Origin: Rufibacter hautae | GTDB lineage: Bacteria > Bacteroidota > Bacteroidia > Cytophagales > Hymenobacteraceae | Assembly: GCF_008271695.1 (NCBI RefSeq) | Contig: NZ_VKKY01000002.1 | Coordinates: forward strand, 868,001 to 932,000 | Length of the DNA: 64,000 bases | Direction: 5' to 3' | In this document: positions 29,186-39,196 of the stretch, piece after piece | Layout: each line of letters begins with the position of its first letter | How positions within the stretch are numbered: the stretch's first letter is position 1 | Notes under the pieces: model-generated | The model's database searches: none | The model's input: the letters and a program-made list of their open reading frames with translations, nothing else | Told to the model about the DNA's origin: nothing | Made by a program: the position numbers and the translations under genes

Positions 29186-29219
29186 AAAAAAAGGTGGGTC
29201 CAAAAGCCCACCTTTTTTT
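29186..29219 (+). terminator. Intrinsic terminator of the H1-like gene
   Basis: AAAAAAAGGTGGG / CCCACCTTTTTTT with an 8-base loop. Confidence 0.93.
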
Positions 29220-29240
29220 ATGCTTTCTGCTAAAGAAGAA

Positions 29241-29290
29241 ATCTCCTATTTCAAGCCTGTTTTCAGGAAAACGAGCTTGAAATAGGAGAT
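29241..29290. terminator. Hairpin-family repeat / terminator (copy 8)
   Basis: Perfect 16-bp outer arms ATCTCCTATTTCAAGC / GCTTGAAATAGGAGAT around the core CTGTTTTC-AG-GAAAACGA. It lies between the convergent H1-like gene and tyrS. Confidence 0.8.
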
Positions 29291-29327
29291 AAGTAATAAG
29301 GTGGCCTTTAAGCCTGAATCACATGGA

Positions 29328-30632
29328 TTACATCGCTTTTACCAGGTAGTAATTCTTCTTTCCCTTCTGCACCACCAGGTATTTGCCTTGTAGTAGGTCT
29401 TGGCTCAAAGCTTCGTCTGGCTTGCCTACTTTCTGCCGGTTAATGCTTACGCCACCGTTCTGGATCATTTTTTTTGCCTCCCCTTTTGATTCGAAAATCT
29501 GGTTCTGGGTTAACTCAGAGAGAAAGTCCACCGAAAGGGTTTCAGCGGTCAACGCGTCTTTGGCAACCTCAATCTGGGGCACGCCTTCAAACACCGCCAA
29601 CAGGGTAGATTCCGGTAAGCCGCGGAGTGTCTCCAGGTCACCTTTCCCGAACAGGATTTGGGAAGCCTCCACAGCGCTTTCGTACTCAGCGGCAGAGTGC
29701 ACGGTAGTGGTTACTTCTTTGGCCAGGGCTTTCTGCAGCACGCGCAGGTGCGGTGCCTGTTGGTGCTCGGCTACCAGGGCAGCAATCTCTTCCTGCGTCA
29801 ATAAGGTAAAGCGCTTCACCAGTTTCTCAGCTTCTTCATCGGCTACGTTGAGCCAGAACTGGTAGAACTTATAAGGCGAGGTCATGTTGGGGTCCAGCCA
29901 CACGTTGCCGCTCTCAGACTTCCCGAACTTGCTGCCATCGGCTTTGGTCACCAGTGGAGTGGTGAGGGCAAAGGCTTTGCCGCCTTCCATGCGCCGGATG
30001 AGCTCCGTGCCCGAGGTGATGTTCCCCCACTGGTCAGAGCCGCCCATCTGCAGGCGCACGTTCTTATGCTTGTAGAGGTGGTAGTAGTCGTAGCCCTGCA
30101 GCAATTGGTAAGAGAACTCGGTGAAGGAGAGACCCTCAGCGCCGTTTTCGCCCTCCTGGGCTGTGATGCGCTTCTGCACCGATTCCTTCTTCATCATGTA
30201 GTTCACCGTAAGGTGCTTGCCCACGTTGCGCAGGAAATCCAGGAACGAGAACTCCTTAAACCAGTCATAGTTGTTCACGATCTCGGCGGCGTTGGCCACG
30301 CCTTCAAACTGCAGGAACTTCTCCAATTGTTTCCTGATGCCTTCCTGGTTCGCGCGCAGCACATCCTCAGAGAGCAGGTTACGTTCGGCGTTCTTCCCTG
30401 AGGGATCTCCTATCATACCGGTGGCGCCGCCCACCAGGGCTATTGGTTTGTGGCCTGCCCGCTGCAGATGTACCAACAGCATAATGGTGGCCAAGTTGCC
30501 TATGTGGAGCGAGGAGGCGGTAGGGTCAAAACCTATGTAGCCGGTGGTCATGCCTGCGTTCAGTTGTTCTTCTGTTCCGGGCATGGTGTCCTGCAACATG
30601 CCGCGCCAACGCAGTTCTTCAATTAAATTCAT
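29328..30632 (-). CDS. tyrS: Tyrosyl-tRNA synthetase
   Basis: Class I synthetase of 434 residues. The HIGH-type motif SSLHIGN and the KMSKS-type motif GSKFGKSES (KFGKS variant, as in the bacterial TyrRS group) are present, as is the [10 protein letters not shown] tyrosine-binding segment. A C-terminal S4-like domain (about 365-430, [15 protein letters not shown]) binds tRNA. Its own -7 box lies upstream. Confidence 0.96.
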   Translation of the reverse strand: MNLIEELRWRGMLQDTMPGTEEQLNAGMTTGYIGFDPTASSLHIGNLATIMLLVHLQRAGHKPIALVGGATGMIGDPSGKNAERNLLSEDVLRANQEGIRKQLEKFLQFEGVANAAEIVNNYDWFKEFSFLDFLRNVGKHLTVNYMMKKESVQKRITAQEGENGAEGLSFTEFSYQLLQGYDYYHLYKHKNVRLQMGGSDQWGNITSGTELIRRMEGGKAFALTTPLVTKADGSKFGKSESGNVWLDPNMTSPYKFYQFWLNVADEEAEKLVKRFTLLTQEEIAALVAEHQQAPHLRVLQKALAKEVTTTVHSAAEYESAVEASQILFGKGDLETLRGLPESTLLAVFEGVPQIEVAKDALTAETLSVDFLSELTQNQIFESKGEAKKMIQNGGVSINRQKVGKPDEALSQDLLQGKYLVVQKGKKNYYLVKAM

Positions 30633-30653
30633 GTGCTTCTAGTTTGCTTGCGC

Positions 30654-30661
30654 CAAAGATA
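30654..30661 (-). promoter_or_regulatory. -7 box of tyrS
   Basis: TATCTTTG on the minus strand, 22 bases before the ATG. Confidence 0.55.
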
Positions 30662-30721
30662 AGAATCTTTTAAAAGGATAGCAGGGGAGAATAAGCTTGG
30701 GAGTTACCTAACCGTACTTCC

Positions 30722-30759
30722 TGTTTCAAGGCTTCTTTCCTGAAAGAAGGCCCTAAACA
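30722..30759. repeat. Hairpin-family repeat (copy 9)
   Basis: TGTTTCAAGGCTTCTTTC / GAAAGAAGGCCCTAAACA with a 2-base loop. Unlike most copies it lies between divergent genes (tyrS, holA), so it is not simply a terminator. Confidence 0.75.
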
Positions 30760-30810
30760 CATTCGGCTCTTTTTATGCGCCCTCATAGTGGATTCGTTTC
30801 GGGACAATGG

Positions 30811-30818
30811 TAACTTTG
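30811..30818 (+). promoter_or_regulatory. -7 box of holA
   Basis: TAACTTTG, 42 bases before the ATG at 30860. It lies inside the longer frame that starts at 30788, which argues against that start. Confidence 0.55.
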
Positions 30819-30859
30819 GGGATCCGTTAGTTTCCACCATCCCAGAGACCATCCAGCCC

Positions 30860-31912
30860 ATGGCCCTTACCGCAGACGATATCCTGAAGCAACTGAAGAA
30901 CCGTGAGTTCGCCCCCGTGTATTTCTTGCAGGGCGATGAACCCTTCTACATTGACCTTATCTCTGACTACATTGAGCAGCACGCCCTCAATGACATGGAG
31001 AAAGGCTTCAACCAGGTGGTGATGTACGGCAAGGATACCGATGTTCCTACCGTGCTGCTGCAGGCCAAACGTTTTCCCATGATGTCTGACCGGCAGGTGG
31101 TGATTGTGAAAGAGGCGCAGAACCTGCCCAACCTGGAGGCTGACCCCGAGAAAGACCCGGCGGCCAAACAGCTGGATGCTTACCTGAACAATCCCTTGCC
31201 TTCCACTATCCTGGTGTTCTGCCACAAGCATAAAACTGTGGACGGCCGCAAACGGCTGGGGAAACTGCTAAGCAAGCAGGCCGTGTTCCTTACCACCAAA
31301 AAGCTCTACGACAACCAGGTGCCCGGCTGGATAAACCAGTTTATCAAAACCAAAAACCTGCTAGCGACCCCCCAGGCAGTCATGATGCTGGGCGAGTTCA
31401 TCGGGTCTGACCTTTCCCGTTTAGCGAACGAAATTGAGAAATTGTCCATCAACCTCAAGCCAGGGCAGACGATTGACGAACGGCTGGTGCAGGAGAACAT
31501 CGGGATCAGCAAGGAATATAACATTTTTGAACTGCAGAATGCGCTGGTGCGCCAGGATGTGCTCAAGGCCAATCGTATTCTCAATTACTTTGAATCAAAC
31601 CCCAAGGACAATCCGCTCATCCCAAACCTAGTATTGCTGTTTTCCTTTTTCTCCAAGCTGATGACGCTGCACCTGCTGCCCCAGATCACGGAGCAAACGG
31701 TAGCTAAAGAACTGGGTAACCGCGGATTCCTCGCCAAAGAGTACCTGCAGGCTCTCCGGGTGTACCCGTACCGGCGCGTGTTGCAGGTCATCCAGTTCAT
31801 CCACGTGGCCGATTTGCAGAGCAAGGGCATTGAGGGCGGCGCTATATCAGACGCGGCCATTCTCAAGGAACTGGTGTTTAAAATGCTGCATCCGGTGCCG
31901 GTTTACAGCTAA
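30860..31912 (+). CDS. holA: DNA polymerase III subunit delta
   Basis: Clamp-loader wrench subunit, 350 residues from the ATG at 30860; an upstream GTG at 30788 adds 24 residues but precedes the -7 box. The sequence shows the delta pattern: YFLQGDEPFYIDLISDYIE at the N-terminus, the weak AAA+ fold without Walker A, ANEIEKLSINL in the middle, and a helical C-terminal collar domain. Confidence 0.9.
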   Translation: MALTADDILKQLKNREFAPVYFLQGDEPFYIDLISDYIEQHALNDMEKGFNQVVMYGKDTDVPTVLLQAKRFPMMSDRQVVIVKEAQNLPNLEADPEKDPAAKQLDAYLNNPLPSTILVFCHKHKTVDGRKRLGKLLSKQAVFLTTKKLYDNQVPGWINQFIKTKNLLATPQAVMMLGEFIGSDLSRLANEIEKLSINLKPGQTIDERLVQENIGISKEYNIFELQNALVRQDVLKANRILNYFESNPKDNPLIPNLVLLFSFFSKLMTLHLLPQITEQTVAKELGNRGFLAKEYLQALRVYPYRRVLQVIQFIHVADLQSKGIEGGAISDAAILKELVFKMLHPVPVYS

Positions 31913-31964
31913 AAACCGTTTAGAGGCTATTTTCTAAAAACCGATTCTAAAACAGGAATTTTTG
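31911..31964. repeat. Hairpin-family repeat (copy 10)
   Basis: Imperfect palindrome around CCGTTTAGAGGCTATTTT and AAAAACCGATTCTAAAACAGG, directly overlapping the holA stop. Possible 3' end of the holA transcript. Confidence 0.55.
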
Positions 31965-32054
31965 TAGGCAGCCTTTATGCTAAAATCCCTATATTAACGT
32001 TCCCAGAAAGAGCCGTTTGCGAAAATAAGCTGGTTTCTTTCTTTCTATTTTTCC

Positions 32055-32062
32055 TAATTTTG
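32055..32062 (+). promoter_or_regulatory. -7 box of the envelope operon
   Basis: TAATTTTG, 70 bases before the TPR gene; no exact TTG at -33. Confidence 0.45.
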
Positions 32063-32131
32063 AAGGACAGGCCCGCCGGAGCAGAGCACCTTCTGTTTTC
32101 CACCAGGCATCGGCCTAAAGCCTAATTGACT

Positions 32132-35100
32132 ATGAAACTACCTCACAAGTTAGCCCTGGCTACCGCCTTGCTGGGAGGAGCTCAGGTTGCCCACGCGCAG
32201 CAACCCCTGACCTTCCGCTCAGAAGAGCGCTTTTACCAGGAAGGGTTAGAGTTGTTTGACCGCGAGAAGTTCGGGGCAGCCCAGCAGGCCTTCGCCCAGT
32301 ACATCAAGCTCATCAATGACCCGCTGAGAACCGCCGATGCCCAGTACTACTACGCCGTGAGCGGCCTGCACCTATTCCACCCCGATGCGGAGCAGTTGGT
32401 GTTGCAGTTTGCCTCCCGGTACCCGGCGCACCCCAAGGCGGCCACGGCTTTCTTTGAATTAGGCACCACCTTCTTTGACAACAAGAACTACGACAAAGCC
32501 ATTGAGTACCTAGAGAAGGCCCCGGCCGACCGGCTGGACGATGCCCAACTGAAAGAATCTGACTTCAAGCTGGGGTACGCCTATTACTCCAAGAAGAACT
32601 ACGCCAAGGCCAAAGAGCTGTTTGACCGCAACAAGAAAGGCACCCACCAATACACCTCTGCCTCCAGCTACTACGCCGGTTACCTGGCGTACCGCGAGGG
32701 CGACTACATCGGGGCAAAGCTGGACCTGCAGGTAGCGGAGAAAGACGAGACCTACCGCCCGGTAGTGCCTTACATGCTCACCGAGGTGCTCTACAAAGAG
32801 AAGAACTTCCAGGAGGTGATCAGCTACGGAGAGAAATCTTTGCAGATGACGCCGCCGGTGCAGAACCCCAAAGAGATTGAGGTGCTCATCGGGGACGCGT
32901 ACTTTCAGCGCAATGATTTCAAGAACGCGGCCAAGTACTTCAAGAGCTACGCCCAAGGCAAGAAATCCTTGGACAAGACGGTGCAATACAAAATGGGTAT
33001 CACCGACTACAAGAACAACGATTTCAAGAGCGCCATCCAGAACCTGAAGGCCGTGGCCTTCCAGTCAGACTCTCTGGGACAGAATGCCTCATATCACCTG
33101 GGCCTCAGTTACCTCAAAGACAACAACAAGCAATTTGCCTTGGGTGCCTTTGACCAGGCCCGCAAACTCAACATTGACAAGAATGTGAAGGAGGGGGCTA
33201 CTGTGAAATACGCGCAGCTCAACTATGAACTGGGCAACAACTCTGAGGTGATTAACTCGCTGGCTTCCTTCACAAAAGATTACCCAGACTCAAGGTTCAG
33301 TGGCGAGGTAGACGATATCCTCAGCGAGGCGTACCTGAACTCTAGCAACTACCTGGAAGCCATCCAGCACATTGAGAAACTGCCTAAGCGCAGCCACCGC
33401 ATTAATGAGACCTATCAGCGGGTCACCTACTACCAGGCGGTAAAACTCTACAATGACCAGTTGTTTCAGCAGGCTGTTTCCATGTTGGACAAATCCCTTG
33501 GTTTTCCTTACAACAAAGAGATAGAGGCCGGCAGTAACTTCCTGAAAGGCGAGGCTTACTCCATTGGGCAGCGCTGGCCCCAGGCTATCAACAGCTACGG
33601 AGCCGTGTTCCAGACTGTGAACTCTGGCCGCACCGAGTTTTACGTGAAGTCCCGCTACGGTATTGGATACGCTTATTACAACGAGAAGCAGTACGACAAA
33701 GCCCTGGTGCACTTTAAGGCGTACTTGAACGATAACACTATCAAAGCCGGTAACCCTAACTACGCAGATGCCATGATCCGCCTGGCGGATTGCTACTACG
33801 TGACAAAGGACTACAGCCAAGCTTTGAGCTACTATGACCAGGCCATGGCCGCCCGCACCCCGGACGCAGACTACGTGCACTTCCAGAAGGCGGTGGTGTA
33901 TAACCTGACAGGCCGGAGAGACCAGGCCATCCAGAGCCTGCAGGCATTGCTCAAATCCTATCCTAAGTCCCGCTACGCGGATGATGCCGTGTACCAGCAA
34001 GGGATCATTGATTTTGAGAGCTCCAACTACGCCCCAGCCATTGCTTCCTTCACCACCTTGGTAGACAGCTATTCTTCCAGCACCTTGGTGCCGAACGCCT
34101 TGCAGAAGCGCGGGGTCGCTTACCTGAACCTTAAACGCCAGAACGAAGCCATTGCCGATTTCAAGCGGGTGATTGACCAATACCCTACCCATGAGGTAGC
34201 CAACAACGCCTTGTACAGTCTGCAGGAAGCGCTAGGTGCCACAAATGAAACAGAGCAACTGGATACCTACCTGGCCAAGTTCAAATCGGCAAACCCGGAG
34301 AGTGATGCTTTGGAAAGCGTTGAGTTTGAAGCTGCTAAATCACTTTACTTTAATGAGAAGTACAAGCAGGCTATTCCTAAGTTCGAAGGGTTCTTGAAGG
34401 GTTACCCAGCCAGTGCCTCGGTACCCAATGCCCGGTATTTCCTGGGAGATTCTTACCTGCGGAGCGGTGACAAGGAAAATGCCCTGCGCAGCCTTAAGGA
34501 GGTGGCCATTGAAGGAAAATCTGAGTACCTGAGCAAAGCCGTACAGCGCGTGGCAGATATGGAGTTTGAGAACGGCAACTATACCGAGGCCGCCAATTTC
34601 TACTCTCGTCTGCGTGACCTTGCTGCCAACAAGAAGGAGCAAGCCAATGCTTTGTTGGGCCTCATGAAGAGCTTCTACTTCACCAGTGACTACAACAACA
34701 CCATCCTTATTGCCGATGACCTGATTGCCCGGGGTAACGCCACTCTAAACGCTTACAACTCGGCTTTGCTGTATAGAGGTAAAGCGAGCTATGCCTTAGG
34801 CCGCCTGGAGCAGGCTGAAAAAGAATTCGCTACTGCGGCTACTTCCGCCACCGACGTTAATGGTGCCGAGGCGCATTACTTGCTCAGCGAGATCTATTTT
34901 AAGCAGAATAAATTAAAAGAAGCCTTAGACCACGGGTTTGAATTCAGCAAAACCTTCGGGGACTATGAGCTTTGGTTGGGTAAAACCTTCCTGCTTATTG
35001 CCGATGTGTATGTGGCACAAAATGAGGCCTTCCAGGCTAAAGCAACTTTGAATTCCATTATTGAGAACTCTCCGCTGGAGGAAATCAAAACGGAAGCAAA

Positions 35101-35161
35101 GGCGAAGCTGGCTGCCTTAGAAAACAGTGTTACCCCGTCCACCAGCACCCCTAAAGAATAA
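32132..35161 (+). CDS. Large periplasmic TPR protein
   Basis: Protein of 1009 residues: signal peptide (about 1-23, VAHAQ) followed by around 25 TPR-like helical pairs over the full length (for example YAYYSKKNYAKAKELF, QKRGVAYLNLKRQNEAIADF). I use the ATG at 32132, 6 bases inside a TTG-started frame. Part of the array resembles BamD/YbgF-type repeats. It is the first gene of a run that includes an outer membrane barrel and an ExbB/ExbD/TonB-like energising complex, so a periplasmic scaffold is likely. No enzyme motif. Confidence 0.8.
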   Translation: MKLPHKLALATALLGGAQVAHAQQPLTFRSEERFYQEGLELFDREKFGAAQQAFAQYIKLINDPLRTADAQYYYAVSGLHLFHPDAEQLVLQFASRYPAHPKAATAFFELGTTFFDNKNYDKAIEYLEKAPADRLDDAQLKESDFKLGYAYYSKKNYAKAKELFDRNKKGTHQYTSASSYYAGYLAYREGDYIGAKLDLQVAEKDETYRPVVPYMLTEVLYKEKNFQEVISYGEKSLQMTPPVQNPKEIEVLIGDAYFQRNDFKNAAKYFKSYAQGKKSLDKTVQYKMGITDYKNNDFKSAIQNLKAVAFQSDSLGQNASYHLGLSYLKDNNKQFALGAFDQARKLNIDKNVKEGATVKYAQLNYELGNNSEVINSLASFTKDYPDSRFSGEVDDILSEAYLNSSNYLEAIQHIEKLPKRSHRINETYQRVTYYQAVKLYNDQLFQQAVSMLDKSLGFPYNKEIEAGSNFLKGEAYSIGQRWPQAINSYGAVFQTVNSGRTEFYVKSRYGIGYAYYNEKQYDKALVHFKAYLNDNTIKAGNPNYADAMIRLADCYYVTKDYSQALSYYDQAMAARTPDADYVHFQKAVVYNLTGRRDQAIQSLQALLKSYPKSRYADDAVYQQGIIDFESSNYAPAIASFTTLVDSYSSSTLVPNALQKRGVAYLNLKRQNEAIADFKRVIDQYPTHEVANNALYSLQEALGATNETEQLDTYLAKFKSANPESDALESVEFEAAKSLYFNEKYKQAIPKFEGFLKGYPASASVPNARYFLGDSYLRSGDKENALRSLKEVAIEGKSEYLSKAVQRVADMEFENGNYTEAANFYSRLRDLAANKKEQANALLGLMKSFYFTSDYNNTILIADDLIARGNATLNAYNSALLYRGKASYALGRLEQAEKEFATAATSATDVNGAEAHYLLSEIYFKQNKLKEALDHGFEFSKTFGDYELWLGKTFLLIADVYVAQNEAFQAKATLNSIIENSPLEEIKTEAKAKLAALENSVTPSTSTPKE

Positions 35162-35165
35162 GACC

Positions 35166-36839
35166 ATGAGATATACAATGAAATGGGCGGGTGTCTCTGC
35201 TCTCTTTTTAATAGGCTTGATACCGGCCGCTCAGGCACAGCAAACGGGTTGGGGCGAAGGAAACAAACTGGAAAGCACCGAGATTGTGGTGGAGAAGAAC
35301 CGTACCCTGGAGCTCCCCGAGGCCAACCGTAACTTCCAGAAGTTCCTTATTCAACCGCCGTCTCTGGGAGAACGCAAAGTAACCTATCGCTTCAATGAGT
35401 ACCGTTTACCTGAGCATTACATCAACCTGCCCATGAAGGTGCTGGCCATTGAGCAGGAGCAACTCTCTAAGCAGTTCGGAAACTATGTGAAAGGCGGTAT
35501 TGGCAACTACGGTACGTTCTATGGTCAAGGCTACTTCCATAATACCCGCAATGACAAATCATCCTTCGGGGCGCAGGTAGGGCATCTTTCCTCTGCCCAT
35601 GGGCCCATTGAGAAATCCGGCTCTGCCAGCAGTTATGTGCAAGGTAACGGAGAACTTTACTATGGCCCAGTAGCCGTAGGCGGACGGGTGCGTTACGAGC
35701 GTGACCAGAATAATTTCTATGGCACCAGCAATGTGGCAGAAGTAGATAAGAATGCTATCAAACAGGTATATAACCGCTTTCTGGTAGAGGGGCACTTGAA
35801 CAACCTAACGGATGTGAAGAACATCTTCCATTATGATGGAAAGGTTGGCCTTACCTATACCGGAGATGATTACAACGCCAAGGAGACGCACCTCTTCGGG
35901 AGGGTGGAAACGGCCTATGACCTCAGTGCTGAGTCTAAGATCAAGGTAGATCTGGACCTGGCCTACACCAGCCTGAAAGGCAATGATACCTATGGCCGCG
36001 GATTCTTCAAGGTTCGTCCGGCATACGCCCTGAAGATGGACCGCCTGGGCCTGATGCTGGGTGCTACCATTGCTTATACCGGTGACACTGTCAACGATGC
36101 TCGTAAATTCAACCTCTATCCGGCCCTGGAAGCCAATTACCAGGTAATCCAGGACAAGCTGACTCTATTTGTTGGGGCAGGCGGAGATTTGCAGCGGAAT
36201 ACGCTGTACTCTTTAAGCAAAGAAAATCCTTGGCTGAACCAGAACCTGAGCATCGCCGATGTAAACAAAGGATTAGAGGTGTACGCTGGGGTGAACGGCA
36301 GCATCAGCAAATCGGTGCAGTTTACGGGGCGGGTGGCTCTCCAGAACTACCGCAACTTGTACTTCTACAACAACTCAGTAACCGACTCGTCCAAGTTTGA
36401 CTTGCTGTATGACGATGGAGTAACCAAGGTTTTCCAGTTTTTCGGGCAATTGACCTTTAACCAGTCAGAGGATTTGAGGCTGGGCGCGAAGGTGGAAAGC
36501 AATAACTACACAACCACCTCATTGCGAGAGCCTTTTCATCGGCCAGACATGATCGCGACCGCCTTTGCCTCATATAATCTTTCTGACAAGATTCTCTTGA
36601 ACAGTGAACTTTACTATATTAGCAGTTCGTTCGGGGAAATAACCCGTACGGATGGTACCAAGGTGCTGCAAGAGACAGACAACATAGTGGACTTGAACCT
36701 GAAGGGTGATTATCGCTTCACTCCCCGGTTCTCCGCTTTCCTTATGGGAAATAACCTGCTGGGCAGCAAGTACCAACGTTTCGTGAATTACCCAACCCAA
36801 GGGATATCCTTTATTGGTGGGGTTACCTATTCATTCTAA
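35166..36839 (+). CDS. Outer membrane beta-barrel protein
   Basis: Protein of 557 residues with a signal peptide (about 1-23, AAQAQ). A short N-terminal region precedes many amphipathic strands with aromatic ends (YFHNTRND, GRVRYERDQNNFYG), ending ISFIGGVTYSF with the terminal Phe that the BAM complex recognises. It resembles the TonB-dependent receptor fold without an evident plug domain. It begins 4 bases after the TPR gene, so the two are co-translated. The cargo is unknown. Confidence 0.8.
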   Translation: MRYTMKWAGVSALFLIGLIPAAQAQQTGWGEGNKLESTEIVVEKNRTLELPEANRNFQKFLIQPPSLGERKVTYRFNEYRLPEHYINLPMKVLAIEQEQLSKQFGNYVKGGIGNYGTFYGQGYFHNTRNDKSSFGAQVGHLSSAHGPIEKSGSASSYVQGNGELYYGPVAVGGRVRYERDQNNFYGTSNVAEVDKNAIKQVYNRFLVEGHLNNLTDVKNIFHYDGKVGLTYTGDDYNAKETHLFGRVETAYDLSAESKIKVDLDLAYTSLKGNDTYGRGFFKVRPAYALKMDRLGLMLGATIAYTGDTVNDARKFNLYPALEANYQVIQDKLTLFVGAGGDLQRNTLYSLSKENPWLNQNLSIADVNKGLEVYAGVNGSISKSVQFTGRVALQNYRNLYFYNNSVTDSSKFDLLYDDGVTKVFQFFGQLTFNQSEDLRLGAKVESNNYTTTSLREPFHRPDMIATAFASYNLSDKILLNSELYYISSSFGEITRTDGTKVLQETDNIVDLNLKGDYRFTPRFSAFLMGNNLLGSKYQRFVNYPTQGISFIGGVTYSF

Positions 36840-36845
36840 ATAAGT

Positions 36846-38066
36846 ATGGTTCAAAGCCACATAAAATCGCTGCTGTACGCCTATGACTGCGTCATCATTC
36901 CCAACTTCGGGGGGTTGATCACGCATTATACGCCGGCCAAAATCCATCCGGTGAAGCATATGTTCTCACCACCCTCCAAAAGAGTTGCCTTCAATGAGCA
37001 GCTGAAGGTGAACGATGGACTTTTGATCTCCACCCTGGCCCAGAAACAAAAGTGGCCTATGCCGCAGGCCCAACTGGCAGTAGCAGAGTTTGTGGTAGAA
37101 TTGAAAGAGCAACTGAGAACCCAGCATCGCTTTGAACTGGAAGACGTTGGCGTGTTCCGGTACAACGCAGAGCATAAGCTGGTGTTTGAAAACCTGGAGA
37201 GCGACAACTTTCTGGAGCAGGCCTTCGGGTTACCGGAATTGGTGGCTAAACCCATCTCTGGCAAAGAGACGCTTATTCTAAGAGGCAAATACCAGGACCA
37301 AACCGCCCCAGCCGAAGAAGGCAAAAAGGCAGGAAGCAAATTCCGGAAACTGTACCGCATCGGCGCTAGCCTGGTGGTGGGCTGCGTTTCGGTGGCTACC
37401 ATTTACCTGTTGTCTGTTCAGGGCGATGTGGCTTTAAGCTCTTTGAATCCGGTGACCCTTTTAACAGGTTCAGAAAACCCTGCCTCTGTACAGCAGGAAC
37501 AGCCCCAAACCCCTGATGTTGATGCTTTTGAGCAAGCACAGTTAACGGAGCAATATAAGTCTGCTTTGCCGGTTGATCCTACCCTTGAGGCGGAACTGGC
37601 CACCGAAGACTCCGTTTTGGCCTCTTTTCCTAAAACCAGCCCCGAAACGGTTACAGAGGAACCTAAGGCAGTGGAAGCCCCGGCTACAGTAAAGGAGGAA
37701 GTGGCCGTTGCCGCTACCCCTAAGGTAGCTGAGCCAGTTCCGGTGAAGGAGGAAAAAGTAGCGGTTGCTAAACCAGCAGTCAAAAAAGCCGAAAAAGCAG
37801 AAGTTGCTGAGCCGGCTACAATTAAACGCAAGACAGGCCGTTTTTACATCATCATGGGCGTGTTCTCCTCTTCCAACGGGTACGCGGCCATGCACCAGAA
37901 GCGCTTTGCTAAGAAAGGTTTGGAGGCCAAAATCATTACCTCCATCTATGATACCAAACACCAACGGGTTTCTGTAGCGGATTACGCCACTGAGGCCGAG
38001 GCATTCGCCGCATTACCGGCGTTGCGCTCTAAAATCAGCAATGAACTTTGGGTATATAACTATTAA
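36846..38066 (+). CDS. HU-CCDC81 and SPOR domain membrane protein
   Basis: Protein of 406 residues. Residues about 1-130 look like the paired HU-like CCDC81 domains found in Bacteroidota (LLYAYDCVIIPNFGGLITH, FELEDVGVF). A transmembrane helix at about 165-185 is followed by a Glu/Val/Pro/Lys-rich linker and a C-terminal SPOR domain (about 325-406, RFYIIMGVFSSSNGY) that binds denuded septal peptidoglycan. The DNA-binding-type fold on the inside and the SPOR domain outside suggest a link between the cell interior and the division-site wall (inference). Confidence 0.88.
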   Translation: MVQSHIKSLLYAYDCVIIPNFGGLITHYTPAKIHPVKHMFSPPSKRVAFNEQLKVNDGLLISTLAQKQKWPMPQAQLAVAEFVVELKEQLRTQHRFELEDVGVFRYNAEHKLVFENLESDNFLEQAFGLPELVAKPISGKETLILRGKYQDQTAPAEEGKKAGSKFRKLYRIGASLVVGCVSVATIYLLSVQGDVALSSLNPVTLLTGSENPASVQQEQPQTPDVDAFEQAQLTEQYKSALPVDPTLEAELATEDSVLASFPKTSPETVTEEPKAVEAPATVKEEVAVAATPKVAEPVPVKEEKVAVAKPAVKKAEKAEVAEPATIKRKTGRFYIIMGVFSSSNGYAAMHQKRFAKKGLEAKIITSIYDTKHQRVSVADYATEAEAFAALPALRSKISNELWVYNY

Positions 38067-38067
38067 C

Positions 38068-38772
38068 ATGAATTTCTTTCTTCTCCAGATTACCACCACT
38101 GCTGCTGACACAGCGGTGAATGTTGCCTCTAATGCCGCAGCTACCGCAGAAGCTGCTCCCTCTATCTCCCTTTTAGACATGGTATGGCGCGGAGGATGGG
38201 TAATGATTCCTATTTTCATCCTGGCTTTCGCAGCGGTGTTTATCATGATTGAACGTTACCTGGCTATCAAAAGAGCTAGCCGGGAGCCAGCCAGTTTCAT
38301 GGACAACGTGAAGAACCTGGTGCTTAGAGGTGATCTGCAAGGCGCTAAATTGCTGTGCACCCAAACGTCCACTCCGCTGAGCCGCATGATTGAAAAAGGG
38401 ATTCGTCGTATTGGATCTCCTTTGAAAGACATTGAAACCTCCATTGAGGCGGTGGGCAGACTGGAAGTTTCCCGTTTGGAGAAGAACATCAGTATTCTGG
38501 GAATTATCGCGGGTATTGCGCCCATGCTTGGTTTCGTGGGTACTATCTCCGGGGTAATCAAGATCTTCTATCAGATTTCCGTTTCAAATGACTTCGGGAT
38601 CAACCAGATCTCTGGTGGTTTGTATGAAAAACTGGTGACTTCGGCGGCCGGTCTTATCGTGGGAATTATCGCGCACATTGGCTACCATTACCTAAGCCTG
38701 ATGGTAGAAAGAGTGGTTTTCAAGATTGAGAACAACGCATTAGAGTTTACAGACTTATTACAGGAGAACTAA
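38068..38772 (+). CDS. exbB: ExbB/TolQ/MotA-family proton channel
   Basis: Inner membrane protein of 234 residues, starting 1 base after the upstream stop (TAAcATG); an in-frame ATG at 38041 would overlap that gene. Three transmembrane helices (about 40-62, 145-165, 190-212) with GIIAGIAPMLGFVGTISGVI and the SAAGLIVGIIAHIGYHYL pore helix. With ExbD it converts proton motive force into movement of a TonB/TolA-like protein. Confidence 0.9.
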   Translation: MNFFLLQITTTAADTAVNVASNAAATAEAAPSISLLDMVWRGGWVMIPIFILAFAAVFIMIERYLAIKRASREPASFMDNVKNLVLRGDLQGAKLLCTQTSTPLSRMIEKGIRRIGSPLKDIETSIEAVGRLEVSRLEKNISILGIIAGIAPMLGFVGTISGVIKIFYQISVSNDFGINQISGGLYEKLVTSAAGLIVGIIAHIGYHYLSLMVERVVFKIENNALEFTDLLQEN

Positions 38773-38776
38773 GCTT

Positions 38777-39190
38777 ATGAAGCTTCGCCAAAAAAGACAT
38801 TCTACCTCACACGTAGAAACAGGGGCCATGAACGACATCATGTTCTTCCTGTTGCTGTTCTTCCTGATCGCCTCTACCATGGCAAACCCAAATGCCGTGA
38901 AATTGCTTTTACCCAGTGCCAAATCCTCTAAAGAGGTAGCACAGGACCCCATCAATATCTCCGTGACTTCGGCCGGTGAGTATTTTATCAACAAGCGCCC
39001 GGTGGCACCCGAGAACCTGGAGATGGAACTTGCCAAGGAACTGACTGGCACAAATATTGAAAAGGCCACAGTGGTGCTGCGGGTAGATGCCTCTTTGAAT
39101 GTTCAGAAACTTGTAGACATTTTAGAGGTTGGCTCTAAGTTGAAGGTGAAAATGATCATGGCCACCCAAAGCCCAAGTGCCGCTTCATAA
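38777..39190 (+). CDS. exbD: ExbD/TolR-family protein
   Basis: 137 residues, one N-terminal transmembrane helix (about 16-34) preceded by ETGAMNDIMFFLLLFFL; the Asp in MNDIMF matches the proton-carrying Asp of ExbD/TolR. The periplasmic domain follows. Only one ExbD gene is present here, while many Bacteroidota exb loci have two. Confidence 0.9.
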   Translation: MKLRQKRHSTSHVETGAMNDIMFFLLLFFLIASTMANPNAVKLLLPSAKSSKEVAQDPINISVTSAGEYFINKRPVAPENLEMELAKELTGTNIEKATVVLRVDASLNVQKLVDILEVGSKLKVKMIMATQSPSAAS

Positions 39191-39196
39191 TTTTTT

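Noticed and set aside
33290..34192. 300-codon minus-strand frame inside the large TPR gene
   Set aside because: Antisense shadow; repetitive Val/Gly/His-rich product with no start signal.
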